NCBI GenBank assembly: GCA_963595735.1
Contig: CAVBJJ010000001.1
Coordinates: 1-64,000 of the forward strand
Origin: CALWOS01 sp963595735
Lineage (GTDB): Bacteria; Bacillota; Clostridia; Oscillospirales; Oscillospiraceae
Length of the DNA: 64,000 bases
Direction: 5' to 3'
Positions 45,458-54,469 of the stretch are shown piece after piece. Every line of letters starts with the position of its first letter. Position 1 is the first letter of the stretch. The notes beneath the pieces are model-generated. The model saw only the letters and a list, made by a program, of their open reading frames with translations. It had not been told where the DNA came from and searched no databases. A program made the position numbers and the translations under genes.

Positions 45458-45576
45458 TTTACAATTCTTCACATTAAAATGATGAAATTTTCCTCATTTT
45501 GCAAAAAATTCATGATTTGTACTTAATTTCTTCATTTTTTGTGTTTTTCTGCAATATGACACCAGAGTCTTCCAAA

Positions 45577-45605
45577 TTGACTTTTTTACCGGAAACGGAT
45601 ATAAT
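45577..45605 (+). promoter_or_regulatory. deoD: Promoter of deoD
   Basis: TTGACT at 45577-45582, 17-base spacer, TATAAT at 45600-45605; AAAGGAGG follows shortly before the ATG at 45660. Confidence 0.82.
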
Positions 45606-45659
45606 TGGTGATAAATTCAGAATTTCACACCTGATATCTATTCAAAGGAGGCCTGTTTC

Positions 45660-46376
45660 ATGCCCACCCCTCACAACACCGCCCAGCGCGGCGACTTTGC
45701 CAAAACCGTGCTGATGCCCGGCGACCCGCTCCGCGCCAAGTTCATCGCGGAGACCTTTCTGGAAAACGCCCGTCTGGTCAATAATGTCCGCGGCATCCAG
45801 GGCTACACCGGCAGCTACAAGGGCGTTCCCGTGTCGGTCATGGCCTCCGGCATGGGAATCCCTTCCATGGCGATCTACTGCCACGAGCTGTTTACGGAAT
45901 ACGATGTGGACAACATCATCCGCATCGGCTCCGCCGGCGCGCTGACGCCGGATTTGGCGCTGAAAAATGTGGTCGCCGCCCAGGCTGCCTGCACCAACTC
46001 CGCCTTTGTCTCCCAATTCCAAATGCCCGGCAGCTTTGCCCCCATCGCCGACTTCACCCTGCTGCTGGAGGCCGTCCGCGCGGCAGAGGAACTTCAGCTG
46101 TCCCTGCCGGTGGGCAATGTGCTCTCCTCGGACAACTTCTATGACGCCAGCAACACCACCCTGGACTGGGGGCACATGGGCGTGCTGTGCGTGGAAATGG
46201 AGACCGCCGGCCTGTATTGCGAGGCCGCCCACTGCGGCAAGCGGGCGCTGGCGCTGCTGAGCATCTCCGACAATCTGGTCACCGGTGAGCAGCTTTCGCC
46301 CGAAGACCGCCGCACCAGCTTTACCGACATGATGCACCTTGCTCTGGAGACCGCCCGGCGCATGGCGCAGAAATAA
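45660..46376 (+). CDS. deoD: Purine nucleoside phosphorylase DeoD-type
   Basis: A 238-residue enzyme that cleaves purine (deoxy)nucleosides with phosphate in salvage. TPHNTAQRGDFAKTVLMPGDPLRA is the usual start and carries the phosphate-binding Arg. ASGMGIPSMAIYCHELF and IRIGSAGAL follow, and GVLCVEMETAGLYCEA holds the nucleoside-binding Glu. SISDNLVTGE contains the catalytic Asp. The length is typical of the hexameric low-molecular-mass type. It is a single gene with its own promoter and terminator. Confidence 0.96.
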   Translation: MPTPHNTAQRGDFAKTVLMPGDPLRAKFIAETFLENARLVNNVRGIQGYTGSYKGVPVSVMASGMGIPSMAIYCHELFTEYDVDNIIRIGSAGALTPDLALKNVVAAQAACTNSAFVSQFQMPGSFAPIADFTLLLEAVRAAEELQLSLPVGNVLSSDNFYDASNTTLDWGHMGVLCVEMETAGLYCEAAHCGKRALALLSISDNLVTGEQLSPEDRRTSFTDMMHLALETARRMAQK

Positions 46377-46395
46377 ACCACACACATAAAACGAC

Positions 46396-46438
46396 AAAAT
46401 CGCCTCCTGCATCGATTGGGTGCAGGAGGCGATTTTTC
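46396..46438. terminator. Terminator between deoD and the convergent reductase gene
   Basis: AAAATCGCCTCCTGCA and TGCAGGAGGCGATTTT pair over a nine-base loop, followed by T-run; the A-run at the other side allows use in both directions. Confidence 0.9.
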
Positions 46439-46465
46439 TTTATGTATTCTTTATGGGATACGGTG

Positions 46466-47002
46466 TCAGACATTTTTTCCCAGCTCATAGGCCGCCAGGG
46501 GAAGCGCCGTGTCCTTGACCAGTCCGGCGTCCATTACATCGTTGGCATACACGCGCCCCTTGATCTCGCTGGGCTGCTCCAGATGCTCCACAAAGCCGTC
46601 CAGATCGCCCAGAGAGCGCTCTATGATATCCACGCCCAGGCCGGCCGAGATGATATAATACACATCCTTCTTGCCCAAATGCTGCCAGATGGGATAGGTG
46701 CGGTCGATAAAGGTCTTCATCTGCGCCGTGATACCGTAAAAATACACCGGTGTGGCCAGCACCAGCACATCCGCCTGCTGGAACAGCTCCAGGATCCCCT
46801 CCATGTCGTCCGACTGCACACATTTGCCGCCGTTTTTCATGCAGGCGTCGCAGGCGCGACAGAAGCGCATCTTTTTCTCCGCCAGACGCACCAGTTCCAC
46901 CTGATTCCCGCTCTCCTCCGCGCCCCGGGCAAAGGCCTCGCACAGCAGCTGGGAATTGCCCTTTCTGCGGGGACTGGAAGAAATGATCAACACTTTTTTC
47001 AT
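46466..47002 (-). CDS. Flavodoxin-fold NAD(P)H-dependent FMN reductase family protein
   Basis: A 178-residue protein. KKVLIISSSPRRKGNSQLL at the start is the FMN phosphate loop, and ATPVYFYGITAQMKTFIDR near 84-102 is the isoalloxazine-side motif of the iron-sulfur flavoprotein/NADPH-FMN reductase group. CRACDACMKNGGKCVQSDDM near 49-68 has four Cys in the place where iron-sulfur flavoproteins carry a [4Fe-4S] cluster, so a cluster is possible. The electron partner is not known. It lies 76 bases downstream of gltX on the same strand. Confidence 0.88.
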   Translation of the reverse strand: MKKVLIISSSPRRKGNSQLLCEAFARGAEESGNQVELVRLAEKKMRFCRACDACMKNGGKCVQSDDMEGILELFQQADVLVLATPVYFYGITAQMKTFIDRTYPIWQHLGKKDVYYIISAGLGVDIIERSLGDLDGFVEHLEQPSEIKGRVYANDVMDAGLVKDTALPLAAYELGKNV

Positions 47003-47078
47003 CGTTTTCCCTGTTTTCCCTTTCTCTATCCCGCGATTTTCGCAGGGATACTCTTACATTATAATAAAATATTACAGC

Positions 47079-48560
47079 TTACAGCTTTTGCAGCCCCAGC
47101 TCCAGACGGCGAAGGCACTCCTCCTTGCCCAGAATGCAGCAGATCTCCACCGCGCCGCCGGGGGTGACCGCCTTGCCGGCTGCGGCGATGCGCACCGGCC
47201 ACATCAGGGTGGCGTTTTTCACGCCAAGGCTTTCCGCCAGAGAGACCAGCGCGCCATGGACGCTGTCCTTGTCCCAGGACTCCAACGCCCGCAGCGCCGG
47301 GATCGCGGCCTCCAGCATGGCCTTTGCCACTTCCTCGTTGCACTTGGATTTTTTGTGGACGAACAGCTCCGTGCTGTACTCCGGCAGCACATCAAAGAAA
47401 TCCAGCTTTTCCGGGATCTCCGTGAGCTTTTCGCAGCGCTGCTGCAAAATGCCGGCAATGGCCGCCGCATCATAGGCCGGGTTGGTGACCGCCTTGCGGA
47501 TGTACGGCTCTGCCGCCTTGGCAAAGTCCTCCGGCGCCATGGCGCGGAGATAGTGGCTGTTGAAATAGGTCAGCTTTTCGATGTCAAAAATTGCGGGAGA
47601 CTTGGAAATCCCGGCGGGATCAAAGGCCTTTTGCAGCTCCTCCAGGGAGAAAATCTCCTGCTCGGCCAGCTCACCCTTGGGGCTCCAGCCCAACAGCGCC
47701 ACATAGTTGACGATGGCCTCAGTCAAAAAGCCCGCCGCCACCAGATCCTCATAGGTCCCGTCGCCATCCCGCTTGGACAGCTTTTTCGTGGCGGTTTTCA
47801 TCACCGGGGCGCAGTGGACATACACCGGCACCTCCCAGCCAAAGGCCTCATACAGGAGGTTATACTTAGGCGCGGAGGAAAGATACTCGCTGCCGCGCAC
47901 CACATGGGTAATGCCCATCAGGTGATCGTCCACCACATTGGCAAAGTTATAGGTCGGCAGACCGTCCCGCTTCATCAGCACCTGGTCGTCCAGCGTCGCG
48001 TTTTCCACGGTGATGTCCCCAAAGGACTCGTCATGGAAGGTGGTGCAGCCCTCATGGGGGATCCGCTGCCGGATCACATAGGGTTTTCCGGCAGCCAGAT
48101 GCTCGGCCACCTCTTGTGCGGAGAGATTCCGGCAGGGGTCGTCGCCCCGGTCAAAGTCGCCGCTCTCCTCCTCCGATTCGGTCTTTTCACAAAAACAGCG
48201 GTAGGCCGCACCCTTTTCCACCAACAGCTCGGCATATTTCCCGTACAGCGCCCGGCGCTCCGTCTGGACATAAGGGCCGACCGGGCCGCCGATATCCGGG
48301 CCTTCGTCATGACCCAGACCGCATTCCGCCAGCGTTTTATAGATCACCTCGGTCGCGCCCTCTACAAAGCGCTCCTGATCGGTGTCCTCAATGCGCAGGA
48401 TAAATTTGCCGCCGTAGTGCCGGGCGATCAGCCAGGTGTACAGCGCCGTGCGCAGATTGCCCACATGCATATATCCGGTAGGGCTGGGCGCAAAGCGGGT
48501 GCGCACCTCGCCCTTGGGAATGCGCGCCTCCATCTCCGCGAAAAATGCTGCATCTGTCAT
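47079..48560 (-). CDS. gltX: Glutamyl-tRNA synthetase
   Basis: 493 residues from ATG 48560, which has AGGAGG 7 bases upstream; the longer frame has no ribosome site. RTRFAPSPTGYMHVGN near residue 20 contains the class I HIGH-type motif, LRIEDTDQER follows, and TATKKLSKRDGDG near 255-267 is the KMSKS-type motif. The C-terminal anticodon-binding domain is complete. It charges glutamate to tRNA-Glu, and in organisms without a glutaminyl enzyme also tRNA-Gln, which is encoded at 7447. Confidence 0.96.
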   Translation of the reverse strand: MTDAAFFAEMEARIPKGEVRTRFAPSPTGYMHVGNLRTALYTWLIARHYGGKFILRIEDTDQERFVEGATEVIYKTLAECGLGHDEGPDIGGPVGPYVQTERRALYGKYAELLVEKGAAYRCFCEKTESEEESGDFDRGDDPCRNLSAQEVAEHLAAGKPYVIRQRIPHEGCTTFHDESFGDITVENATLDDQVLMKRDGLPTYNFANVVDDHLMGITHVVRGSEYLSSAPKYNLLYEAFGWEVPVYVHCAPVMKTATKKLSKRDGDGTYEDLVAAGFLTEAIVNYVALLGWSPKGELAEQEIFSLEELQKAFDPAGISKSPAIFDIEKLTYFNSHYLRAMAPEDFAKAAEPYIRKAVTNPAYDAAAIAGILQQRCEKLTEIPEKLDFFDVLPEYSTELFVHKKSKCNEEVAKAMLEAAIPALRALESWDKDSVHGALVSLAESLGVKNATLMWPVRIAAAGKAVTPGGAVEICCILGKEECLRRLELGLQKL

Positions 48561-48742
48561 GGAAGTTCCTCCTGTTTTTACCTTATATAATAATAGCAAA
48601 CGATACCGCCGCAAACTTCCCCGCTGCTGCGGAAAATCCTGCCAGCGGCCTGTTTGGGGAAAGCCGCATCGCCCCTGCGGGACGAATTCTTTTTGCAAAG
48701 CCCGCGTTTGCTGGCATCTATGATGCAAAAGTGTCTTATCGT

Positions 48743-48771
48743 ATTGTAGGACAGGGACAAATGATTGTCAA
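48743..48771 (-). promoter_or_regulatory. gltX: Promoter of gltX
   Basis: On the minus strand TTGACA (48771-48766), 17-base spacer, TACAAT (48748-48743). The leader is about 175 bases; no T-box core was found in it. Confidence 0.82.
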
Positions 48772-48788
48772 GCCCCGGTATTTCACAG

Positions 48789-48817
48789 TTGTCATTCCCC
48801 GAAAAGCGTGTTATACT
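48789..48817 (+). promoter_or_regulatory. Promoter of the aminotransferase-trpS unit
   Basis: TTGTCA at 48789-48794, 17-base spacer, TATACT at 48812-48817. It is back to back with the gltX promoter, 18 bases apart, and 87 bases before the aminotransferase start. Confidence 0.72.
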
Positions 48818-48903
48818 GTATTCGTATAACTATGTGTATCTTCCCTGCCGCCATGTTTCGGCAGGATCTGCATAAATTTCTTGCTATTTGGGGAGTTTTT
48901 GAT

Positions 48904-50097
48904 ATGATCTCTGCATCCATGCAAAAGCTTTGCGCCGGCGGCTCCGCCATCCGGGCAATGTTTGAAGAGGGCAACCGTCTGGCCGCCCTGTACGGAAAAG
49001 AAAATGTCTATGACTACTCTCTGGGAAACCCCTATTTCCCCGCGCCGGAGCAGGTCAACCAGAGCATCCATGAAATTCTCAACACCGAGGAAAGCACCAA
49101 GATCCACGGCTATATGCCCAATGCCGGCTTTCCCCAGGTGCGCGCCGCAGTGGCGGAGCATCTCAACCGCCGCTTCGGCACCGACTACACCGGGGAGAAC
49201 ATCATCATGACCTCCGGCGCCGCCGGTGGCCTGAACAGTGCGCTGCGCTGCCTGCTCGATCCCGGGGACGAGGTGCTGGTTTTTGCCCCGTATTTCCTGG
49301 AATACCGGAACTATACCGAAAATTTCGGCGGGATACTCAAGGCCATCCCCACCACGCCGGGCAGCTTTCTGCCCGACCCGGAGGCGCTGCGCGCCGCCAT
49401 CGGCCCCAAGACCCGGGTGCTGCTGCTCAACAACCCCAACAACCCCACCGGCGTGATCTACCCGGCGGAGCTGCTGCGCAAGCTGGGCAAGGTGCTGGAG
49501 GAAAAAAGCGCTCAGTTCGGCGCACCCATCTACCTGATCAGCGACGAACCCTACCGGGAGCTGGCCTACGACGGTACGCCGGTGCCCTGGGTGCCGGATC
49601 TTTACGCCAACACCATCGTGGGCTATTCCTGGAGCAAAAGCCTTTCCCTGCCGGGAGAGCGCATCGGTTATCTGGTCATTCCCTCCCAGCTGGAGGACTT
49701 TGAAAATGTGCTCCAGGGCTGCACCATTGCCGGCCGGGTGCTGGGCTTTGTCAACGCCCCCTCTCTGATGCAGCTGGCAGTTGCCCGCTGCCTGGACGCC
49801 CAGTCCGACATCGCCGCCTATGACGGCAACCGCAAGCTGCTGTACCGCATCGTCACCGAGGCGGGCTTTACCTGCGTGTATCCCTCCGGCGCTTTCTACC
49901 TCTGGGTGCAGGCGCCGGGCGGCGATGACGCCGCCTTTGCCGAGCAGGCGAAGAAATACAATCTTCTCCTGGTTCCCGGCAGCAGCTTTGCCGGTCCCGG
50001 CTATGTCCGCCTGGCCTATTGCGTCTCGCCGGATATGATCCGCCGCAGCGCCGCAGCGTTCCAAAAGCTGGCCAAGGACTGCGGCCTGCAGAAGTAA
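48904..50097 (+). CDS. Pyridoxal-phosphate aminotransferase, class I/II
   Basis: 397 residues from ATG 48904, with GGGAG 8 bases upstream. It has SLGNPYFPAPEQV, LNNPNNPTGVIY near residues 178-189 and YSWSKSLSLPGERIGY, where the Lys forms the internal aldimine. GSSFAGPGYVRLAYCVS near the end contains the carboxylate-binding Arg. It belongs to fold type I, subgroup I gamma, close to aspartate or aromatic aminotransferases; the donor is not clear from sequence. It is followed by trpS after 32 bases, but a link to tryptophan is not shown. Confidence 0.92.
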   Translation: MISASMQKLCAGGSAIRAMFEEGNRLAALYGKENVYDYSLGNPYFPAPEQVNQSIHEILNTEESTKIHGYMPNAGFPQVRAAVAEHLNRRFGTDYTGENIIMTSGAAGGLNSALRCLLDPGDEVLVFAPYFLEYRNYTENFGGILKAIPTTPGSFLPDPEALRAAIGPKTRVLLLNNPNNPTGVIYPAELLRKLGKVLEEKSAQFGAPIYLISDEPYRELAYDGTPVPWVPDLYANTIVGYSWSKSLSLPGERIGYLVIPSQLEDFENVLQGCTIAGRVLGFVNAPSLMQLAVARCLDAQSDIAAYDGNRKLLYRIVTEAGFTCVYPSGAFYLWVQAPGGDDAAFAEQAKKYNLLLVPGSSFAGPGYVRLAYCVSPDMIRRSAAAFQKLAKDCGLQK

Positions 50098-50129
50098 AGT
50101 CAAAAACCCGAAAGAAGGAACATTCACTT

Positions 50130-51137
50130 ATGGAAGAAAAAAGAAAAGTCATTCTCTCCGGCATTCAGCCCAGCGGCGAACTGACCCTTGGCTCCTACCT
50201 GGGCGCGATCAAGAACTGGGTCTCTCTGGCCGATACCTATGACTGCTACTATATGCTGGCGGATCTCCACTCCATCACGGTGCGGCAGGATCCCGCCCAG
50301 TTGCGCAAGCGCACCATGACCCAGATCGCCGCCTACATCGCCGCCGGTCTGGATCCGGAAAAGAACACCATTTTTGTCCAGAGCCATGTGCCTCAGCACG
50401 CGGAGCTGGGCTGGATCCTCGACTGCTTTACCATGTTCGGCGAGCTGTCCCGCATGACCCAGTTCAAGGACAAATCCGCCAAAAACGCGGACAACATCAA
50501 CGCCGGGCTTTTCACCTATCCCGCGCTGATGGCTGCGGATATCCTGCTGTACCAGGCCGACCTGGTGCCCGTTGGCGGCGACCAGAAGCAGCATGTGGAG
50601 CTGTGCCGGGATGTTGCCACCCGCTTTAACAATCTCTATGGCGAGACCTTCACCATTCCGGAGCCGTATATCCCCAAGGCCGGGGCGCGGATCATGTCCC
50701 TGACCAGCCCGGAAAACAAAATGTCTAAGTCCGACAAGGATCCCGGTGGCTGCGTGTATGTACTGGACAAGCCCGAGGATATTCTGCGCAAGTTCAAAAA
50801 GGCCGTCACCGACAGCGACACCACCGCCTGCGTCCATTATGACCCGGCGGCAAAGCCCGGCGTGGCCAACCTGATGACCATTTACAGCATCGCCGCCGGC
50901 AAAAGCCTGGAGGCCGTGGAGCAGGAGTTCGACGGCTTGGGCTACGGCGCCTTCAAGCCCCGCGTGGGCGAGGCCGTTGTGGAAATGCTCCGCCCCATCC
51001 GGGAGGAGACCGAACGCCTGCTGGCGGACAAGGCCTACCTGGAAAGCATTTACCGCGCCGGCGCGGAAAAGGCCTCCCACACCGCCTGGCGCACCCTGCG
51101 TAAGGTACACAAAAAACTGGGCTTTATCGCCAGATAA
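50130..51137 (+). CDS. trpS: Tryptophanyl-tRNA synthetase
   Basis: 335 residues from ATG 50130. SGIQPSGELTLGSYLGAIKN near residues 10-29 contains the HIGH-type motif; DLVPVGGDQKQHVELCRDVA near 147-166 is the adenylate and tRNA end of the Rossmann fold; ENKMSKSDKD near 193-202 is the KMSKS loop. Length and domain order are normal. AAGGA lies 10 bases before the start. It is part of a plus-strand run with the aminotransferase and the wall-glycan genes. Confidence 0.96.
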   Translation: MEEKRKVILSGIQPSGELTLGSYLGAIKNWVSLADTYDCYYMLADLHSITVRQDPAQLRKRTMTQIAAYIAAGLDPEKNTIFVQSHVPQHAELGWILDCFTMFGELSRMTQFKDKSAKNADNINAGLFTYPALMAADILLYQADLVPVGGDQKQHVELCRDVATRFNNLYGETFTIPEPYIPKAGARIMSLTSPENKMSKSDKDPGGCVYVLDKPEDILRKFKKAVTDSDTTACVHYDPAAKPGVANLMTIYSIAAGKSLEAVEQEFDGLGYGAFKPRVGEAVVEMLRPIREETERLLADKAYLESIYRAGAEKASHTAWRTLRKVHKKLGFIAR

Positions 51138-51154
51138 ACATTAGGAGAATCATT

Positions 51155-52279
51155 ATGATAGGAACTCCTCATCTTTGGATGCAGCTGCTGATCACGCTGG
51201 GTATCGCCTTTGTTATCAGCTTTGCTGCCACCCCGATCGTAAAACTCTTTGCCCAGAAGGTGGGCGCTATGGATGTCCCCGGCGAGGCACGCCGGGTGCA
51301 TGACCACCCCATCCCCCGCATGGGCGGTCTGGCCATCTTCCTCGGCTTTATTATTGCGGTCATTTTGTTTGCCGACATTGACCGCCAGGTACAGGGCATT
51401 TTGCTTGGCGCGGTACTGATCGTTGTCATCGGCGCCATTGACGATGTGGTCTCCCTGAATGCCTGGGTCAAGTTTGGCTTCCAGTTCCTGGCCGCGTTTA
51501 TCGCCGTGTACCACGGCGTTGTCATCGAGGCCTTTACCAGTCCCTTCCTGTTCAGCGGCGATCAGTATCTGTTCCTGAACTGGCTGCGGATCCCCATCAC
51601 CGTGATCTGGATCGTAGGCATCACCAACTCCGTGAACCTGATCGACGGGCTGGACGGCCTTGCCTGCGGCGTTTCCACCATCAGCTCCGTTACCATGCTG
51701 GTGGTTGCCATGGCCGTGTCCGAGGGCAATGTCGCCGTGATCCTGGCCGCGCTGGTGGGCGGCTGTATCGGCTTCATCCCCTATAACCTCAACCCCGCCA
51801 AGATTTTCATGGGCGACACCGGCGCACTGCTGCTGGGCTATGTGCTTTCCACCATGTCCGTGCTGGGCCTGTTCAAGTTCTATGCCGTTGTCACCTTTGC
51901 CGTGCCGCTGCTGGCGCTGGCCGTCCCCCTGGTGGACACGCTGTTTGCCTTCTGCCGCCGGCTGCTCCACGGCCAAAGCCCCATGCACCCGGATCGCGGC
52001 CATTTCCACCACCGGCTGATCGACATGGGTCTGAGCCAGAAGCAGGCCGTTGCCGTGCTCTATGCCGCCAGCGCCATTCTGGGTCTGACCGCCGTGGTGA
52101 TCGCCACCGACACGCCGTTTAAGTTCCTGCTTTTGCTGGTTGCGTTCTGCATCGCCGTGATCGTGGGCATCTCCCTGAACCGCGCCATCCGCGCCCAGCG
52201 TCTGCACCAGGCGGAAAAACACATGGAGCAGGCCGCCCGGGCGGAAGCGGAGGCCAAGGAGGAAACAAAGGATGCGTAA
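51155..52279 (+). CDS. tagO: Undecaprenyl-phosphate GlcNAc-1-phosphate transferase (TagO/WecA-type)
   Basis: A 374-residue membrane protein with about eleven helices of the MraY/WecA superfamily. DVPGEARRVHDHPIPRMGG (near 41-59), GAIDDVVSLN (DDxx motif), VNLIDGLDGLACGVS and PYNLNPAKIFMGDTGALLLG are the catalytic cytoplasmic loops, and RGHFHHRLIDMGLSQ is the sugar-recognition HIHH-type loop of the TagO/WecA branch. It starts wall teichoic acid or other wall-polymer synthesis on the lipid carrier. Overlap of 8 bases with wecB supports a shared pathway. Confidence 0.93.
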   Translation: MIGTPHLWMQLLITLGIAFVISFAATPIVKLFAQKVGAMDVPGEARRVHDHPIPRMGGLAIFLGFIIAVILFADIDRQVQGILLGAVLIVVIGAIDDVVSLNAWVKFGFQFLAAFIAVYHGVVIEAFTSPFLFSGDQYLFLNWLRIPITVIWIVGITNSVNLIDGLDGLACGVSTISSVTMLVVAMAVSEGNVAVILAALVGGCIGFIPYNLNPAKIFMGDTGALLLGYVLSTMSVLGLFKFYAVVTFAVPLLALAVPLVDTLFAFCRRLLHGQSPMHPDRGHFHHRLIDMGLSQKQAVAVLYAASAILGLTAVVIATDTPFKFLLLLVAFCIAVIVGISLNRAIRAQRLHQAEKHMEQAARAEAEAKEETKDA

Positions 52280-53414
52280 ACTCCGTGTTATGACCGTGTT
52301 TGGCACCCGCCCGGAGGCCATCAAAATGGCGCCGCTGGTGCTGGAGCTGCGCCGCCACCCGGAAATCGAGTGTCTGGTCTGCCTGACCGCCCAGCACCGG
52401 GAAATGCTGGACAGCGTAATGGACTGCTTCGGGCTGGAAGCAGACTACGACCTGGACATCATGGAGCCGGGACAGACCCTTTACACCATCACCACCAAGG
52501 TGCTCAACGCCATGGCCGCTGTGCTGGAGCAGGCCAAGCCCGATCTGGTGCTTGTCCATGGCGATACCTCCACCACCTTTGCCGGCGCGCTGGCCGCTTT
52601 TTACGCCAGGATCCCCGTGGGTCATGTGGAGGCCGGACTGCGCACCTTTGACCGCTACTCCCCCTTTCCGGAGGAAATGAACCGCTGTCTGGTCGGGCGG
52701 CTGGCCAGTTATCACTACGCTCCCACCCCCGCCAACCGGGACAATCTCCGGGCGGAGGGACTGCGGGACGGCGTGTTCGTCACCGGCAACACCGTCATCG
52801 ACGCCATGCAATACACCGTGGGCGACGGCAGCTTCCGCACGCCCCTGCTGCAGGAGCTGGATTTCCAAAACCGCCGGGTGATCGCCATGACCTGCCACCG
52901 CCGGGAAAATTACGGCCAGCCCATGGAAAACATTTTCACCGCCGTGCGGCGGATCGCGCTGGATTTCTCCGATGTGGATGTGGTCTATCCCGTCCACCTG
53001 AGCCCTGTGGTGCAGGAATGCGCCCAGCGCTATCTGGGGAACCTGCCCAATGTCCACCTGATCGACCCGCTGGACGCGATCGAAATGCACCGTCTGCTCC
53101 ACGCCTGCTATCTGGTCATGACCGATTCCGGCGGTTTGCAGGAGGAGGCTCCCGCCCTGGGCAAGCCCGTTCTGGTGCTGCGCCGGGAAACCGAGCGGCC
53201 GGAGGCCGTTCACGCCGGAACGGTGAAGCTGGCCGGTGTGGACAGCGAAAAGATCTATCAAATGGCGCGGGAGCTGCTGACCGATCCCGCCGCTTACGAT
53301 GCCATGGCCAAGGCTGTCAACCCCTATGGCGACGGCCACGCCTGTGCCCGGATCGCGGACGCCATCCTGTACAGCTTCGGCTATACCGCCAATGCGCCGG
53401 AGGAATTCGCTTGA
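52272..53414 (+). CDS. wecB: UDP-N-acetylglucosamine 2-epimerase (non-hydrolysing)
   Basis: A 380-residue enzyme of the GT-B fold. VMTVFGTRPEAIKMAPLV is the family opening, followed by VHGDTSTTFAGALAAFY and VEAGLRTFDRYSPFPEEMNR. TDSGGLQEEAPALGKPVLVL near 279-298 binds the UDP part. It makes UDP-ManNAc for teichoic-acid linkage units or capsule. The overlap with tagO couples the two steps that supply the linkage unit. Confidence 0.95.
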   Translation: MRKLRVMTVFGTRPEAIKMAPLVLELRRHPEIECLVCLTAQHREMLDSVMDCFGLEADYDLDIMEPGQTLYTITTKVLNAMAAVLEQAKPDLVLVHGDTSTTFAGALAAFYARIPVGHVEAGLRTFDRYSPFPEEMNRCLVGRLASYHYAPTPANRDNLRAEGLRDGVFVTGNTVIDAMQYTVGDGSFRTPLLQELDFQNRRVIAMTCHRRENYGQPMENIFTAVRRIALDFSDVDVVYPVHLSPVVQECAQRYLGNLPNVHLIDPLDAIEMHRLLHACYLVMTDSGGLQEEAPALGKPVLVLRRETERPEAVHAGTVKLAGVDSEKIYQMARELLTDPAAYDAMAKAVNPYGDGHACARIADAILYSFGYTANAPEEFA

Positions 53415-54154
53415 ACGCCAAAGGCTCCAAGTTCATTCTGCTGGCGCTGCTGCTGGTGGCCGCGCTGGTCGCGGTGCTGTACTTTTTCGGCGGCCGCGCC
53501 AACACAGCGGCGGTGCTGCTGCCGGAGGCCGTTTCGCCCTCGGCATCGACAGAGAGCAGCGCGGCTCCCTCAGGCACAGCCTTGGAGGTCACGCCGGAAA
53601 ATGTCCAGCCCGTGATCGCCGCGCTGAAGCGGCCGGAGTCCTACTCCCGCACGGGCATCCTCACCCGGTATTCCCAGGATGAGCGGCGCTATGACCGGCT
53701 GGTCTCCGTCTGGAAAACGCCGGAAGCCACCCGCATTATGAACATGAGCAGTACCACCACAAAAAACACCCTGCTGCTGGGCGACAAGCTGTACATCTGG
53801 TACGATGGCGACACCGCCGCCTTTCAGGCCGCCCCGACATCGCAAGAAGAAATGCGCGATGAGCTGTATCAGGGTATTCCCACTTACGAAGATCTGTTGG
53901 CGCTGCCGGCGGAAAGCATTTCCGACGCCGCCTACACCCAGTGGGACAACTGGCCCTGCATCCTGGCGGAGACCCAATCGGCGCAGCTGGGATATACCAT
54001 CCGTTACTATGTATCCACCGAGTACGGGCTTCTGGTGGGCTATGAAATGCTGGACGGAGAAACGCTTCTGCGGCGGTTTTCCACCAACAGTCTGGACACC
54101 GCCACCCCGGCAGCGGAGAATTTCACCCTGCCGGACACGCTGCAGGGATCATAA
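53411..54154 (+). CDS. Membrane-anchored protein of unknown function
   Basis: 247 residues from a TTG start at 53411 that overlaps the wecB stop; GGAGG sits exactly 7 bases upstream, and no ATG fits better. One N-terminal membrane helix (KFILLALLLVAALVAVLYFF) with a short Lys-bearing cytoplasmic start is followed by a Ser/Ala linker and an exported domain with many Tyr/Trp (KLYIWYDGDTAAFQAAP, YTIRYYVSTEYGLLVGYEML). I do not recognise a family with confidence; the outer part reads like outer-membrane-lipoprotein-sorting-type beta folds. Its place after tagO and wecB suggests a role at the cell wall. Its 3' end overlaps that of the convergent gene by 6 bases. Confidence 0.75.
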   Translation: MNAKGSKFILLALLLVAALVAVLYFFGGRANTAAVLLPEAVSPSASTESSAAPSGTALEVTPENVQPVIAALKRPESYSRTGILTRYSQDERRYDRLVSVWKTPEATRIMNMSSTTTKNTLLLGDKLYIWYDGDTAAFQAAPTSQEEMRDELYQGIPTYEDLLALPAESISDAAYTQWDNWPCILAETQSAQLGYTIRYYVSTEYGLLVGYEMLDGETLLRRFSTNSLDTATPAAENFTLPDTLQGS

Positions 54155-54469
54155 CAGGTACATTCCGCCCATGATCATCAGCAGCTCCTCGTCCCCGCTC
54201 TCCCGATACATCAAATACAAAATCAGCAACAGGATCAGATCCTCGGTCTCCAGCTCCGGAAACCGAAATCTGCGCAGCAGGCCGCTGAGCCCCTCGCCCA
54301 AACCGGCGAAGGGTGCCGGCGGCCTGTTTTTTTCCGGAGGCTTCCCCGGCGGCCGCCACTCCCGGGGCTGTTGGGGCTGCGGCGGGCGAGACTGCTCCCC
54401 CGAGGACTCCGGCACATATTCCACATGGCCGCTGTTGCCCCGGTAACGATTATAGGCCAAGCTCCTCAC
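54149..54469 (-). CDS. Conserved small protein of unknown function, 106 residues
   Basis: It has a Pro/Gly/Arg-rich disordered first half (residues 20-60) and a sharply different C-terminal end, ELETEDLILLLILYLMYRES followed by GDEELLMIMGGMYLL: two short hydrophobic helices split by an acidic turn. The GTG at 54469 is used, within the end of the gene before it. I recognise this type of tail from small clostridial proteins but know no function. It is third in a set of three small minus-strand genes. Confidence 0.65.
   Translation of the reverse strand: MRSLAYNRYRGNSGHVEYVPESSGEQSRPPQPQQPREWRPPGKPPEKNRPPAPFAGLGEGLSGLLRRFRFPELETEDLILLLILYLMYRESGDEELLMIMGGMYLL

Noticed and set aside
48561..48742. 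T-box leader for gltX
   Set aside because: No AGGGTGG-type T-box core, specifier loop or terminator was found in the 175-base leader.
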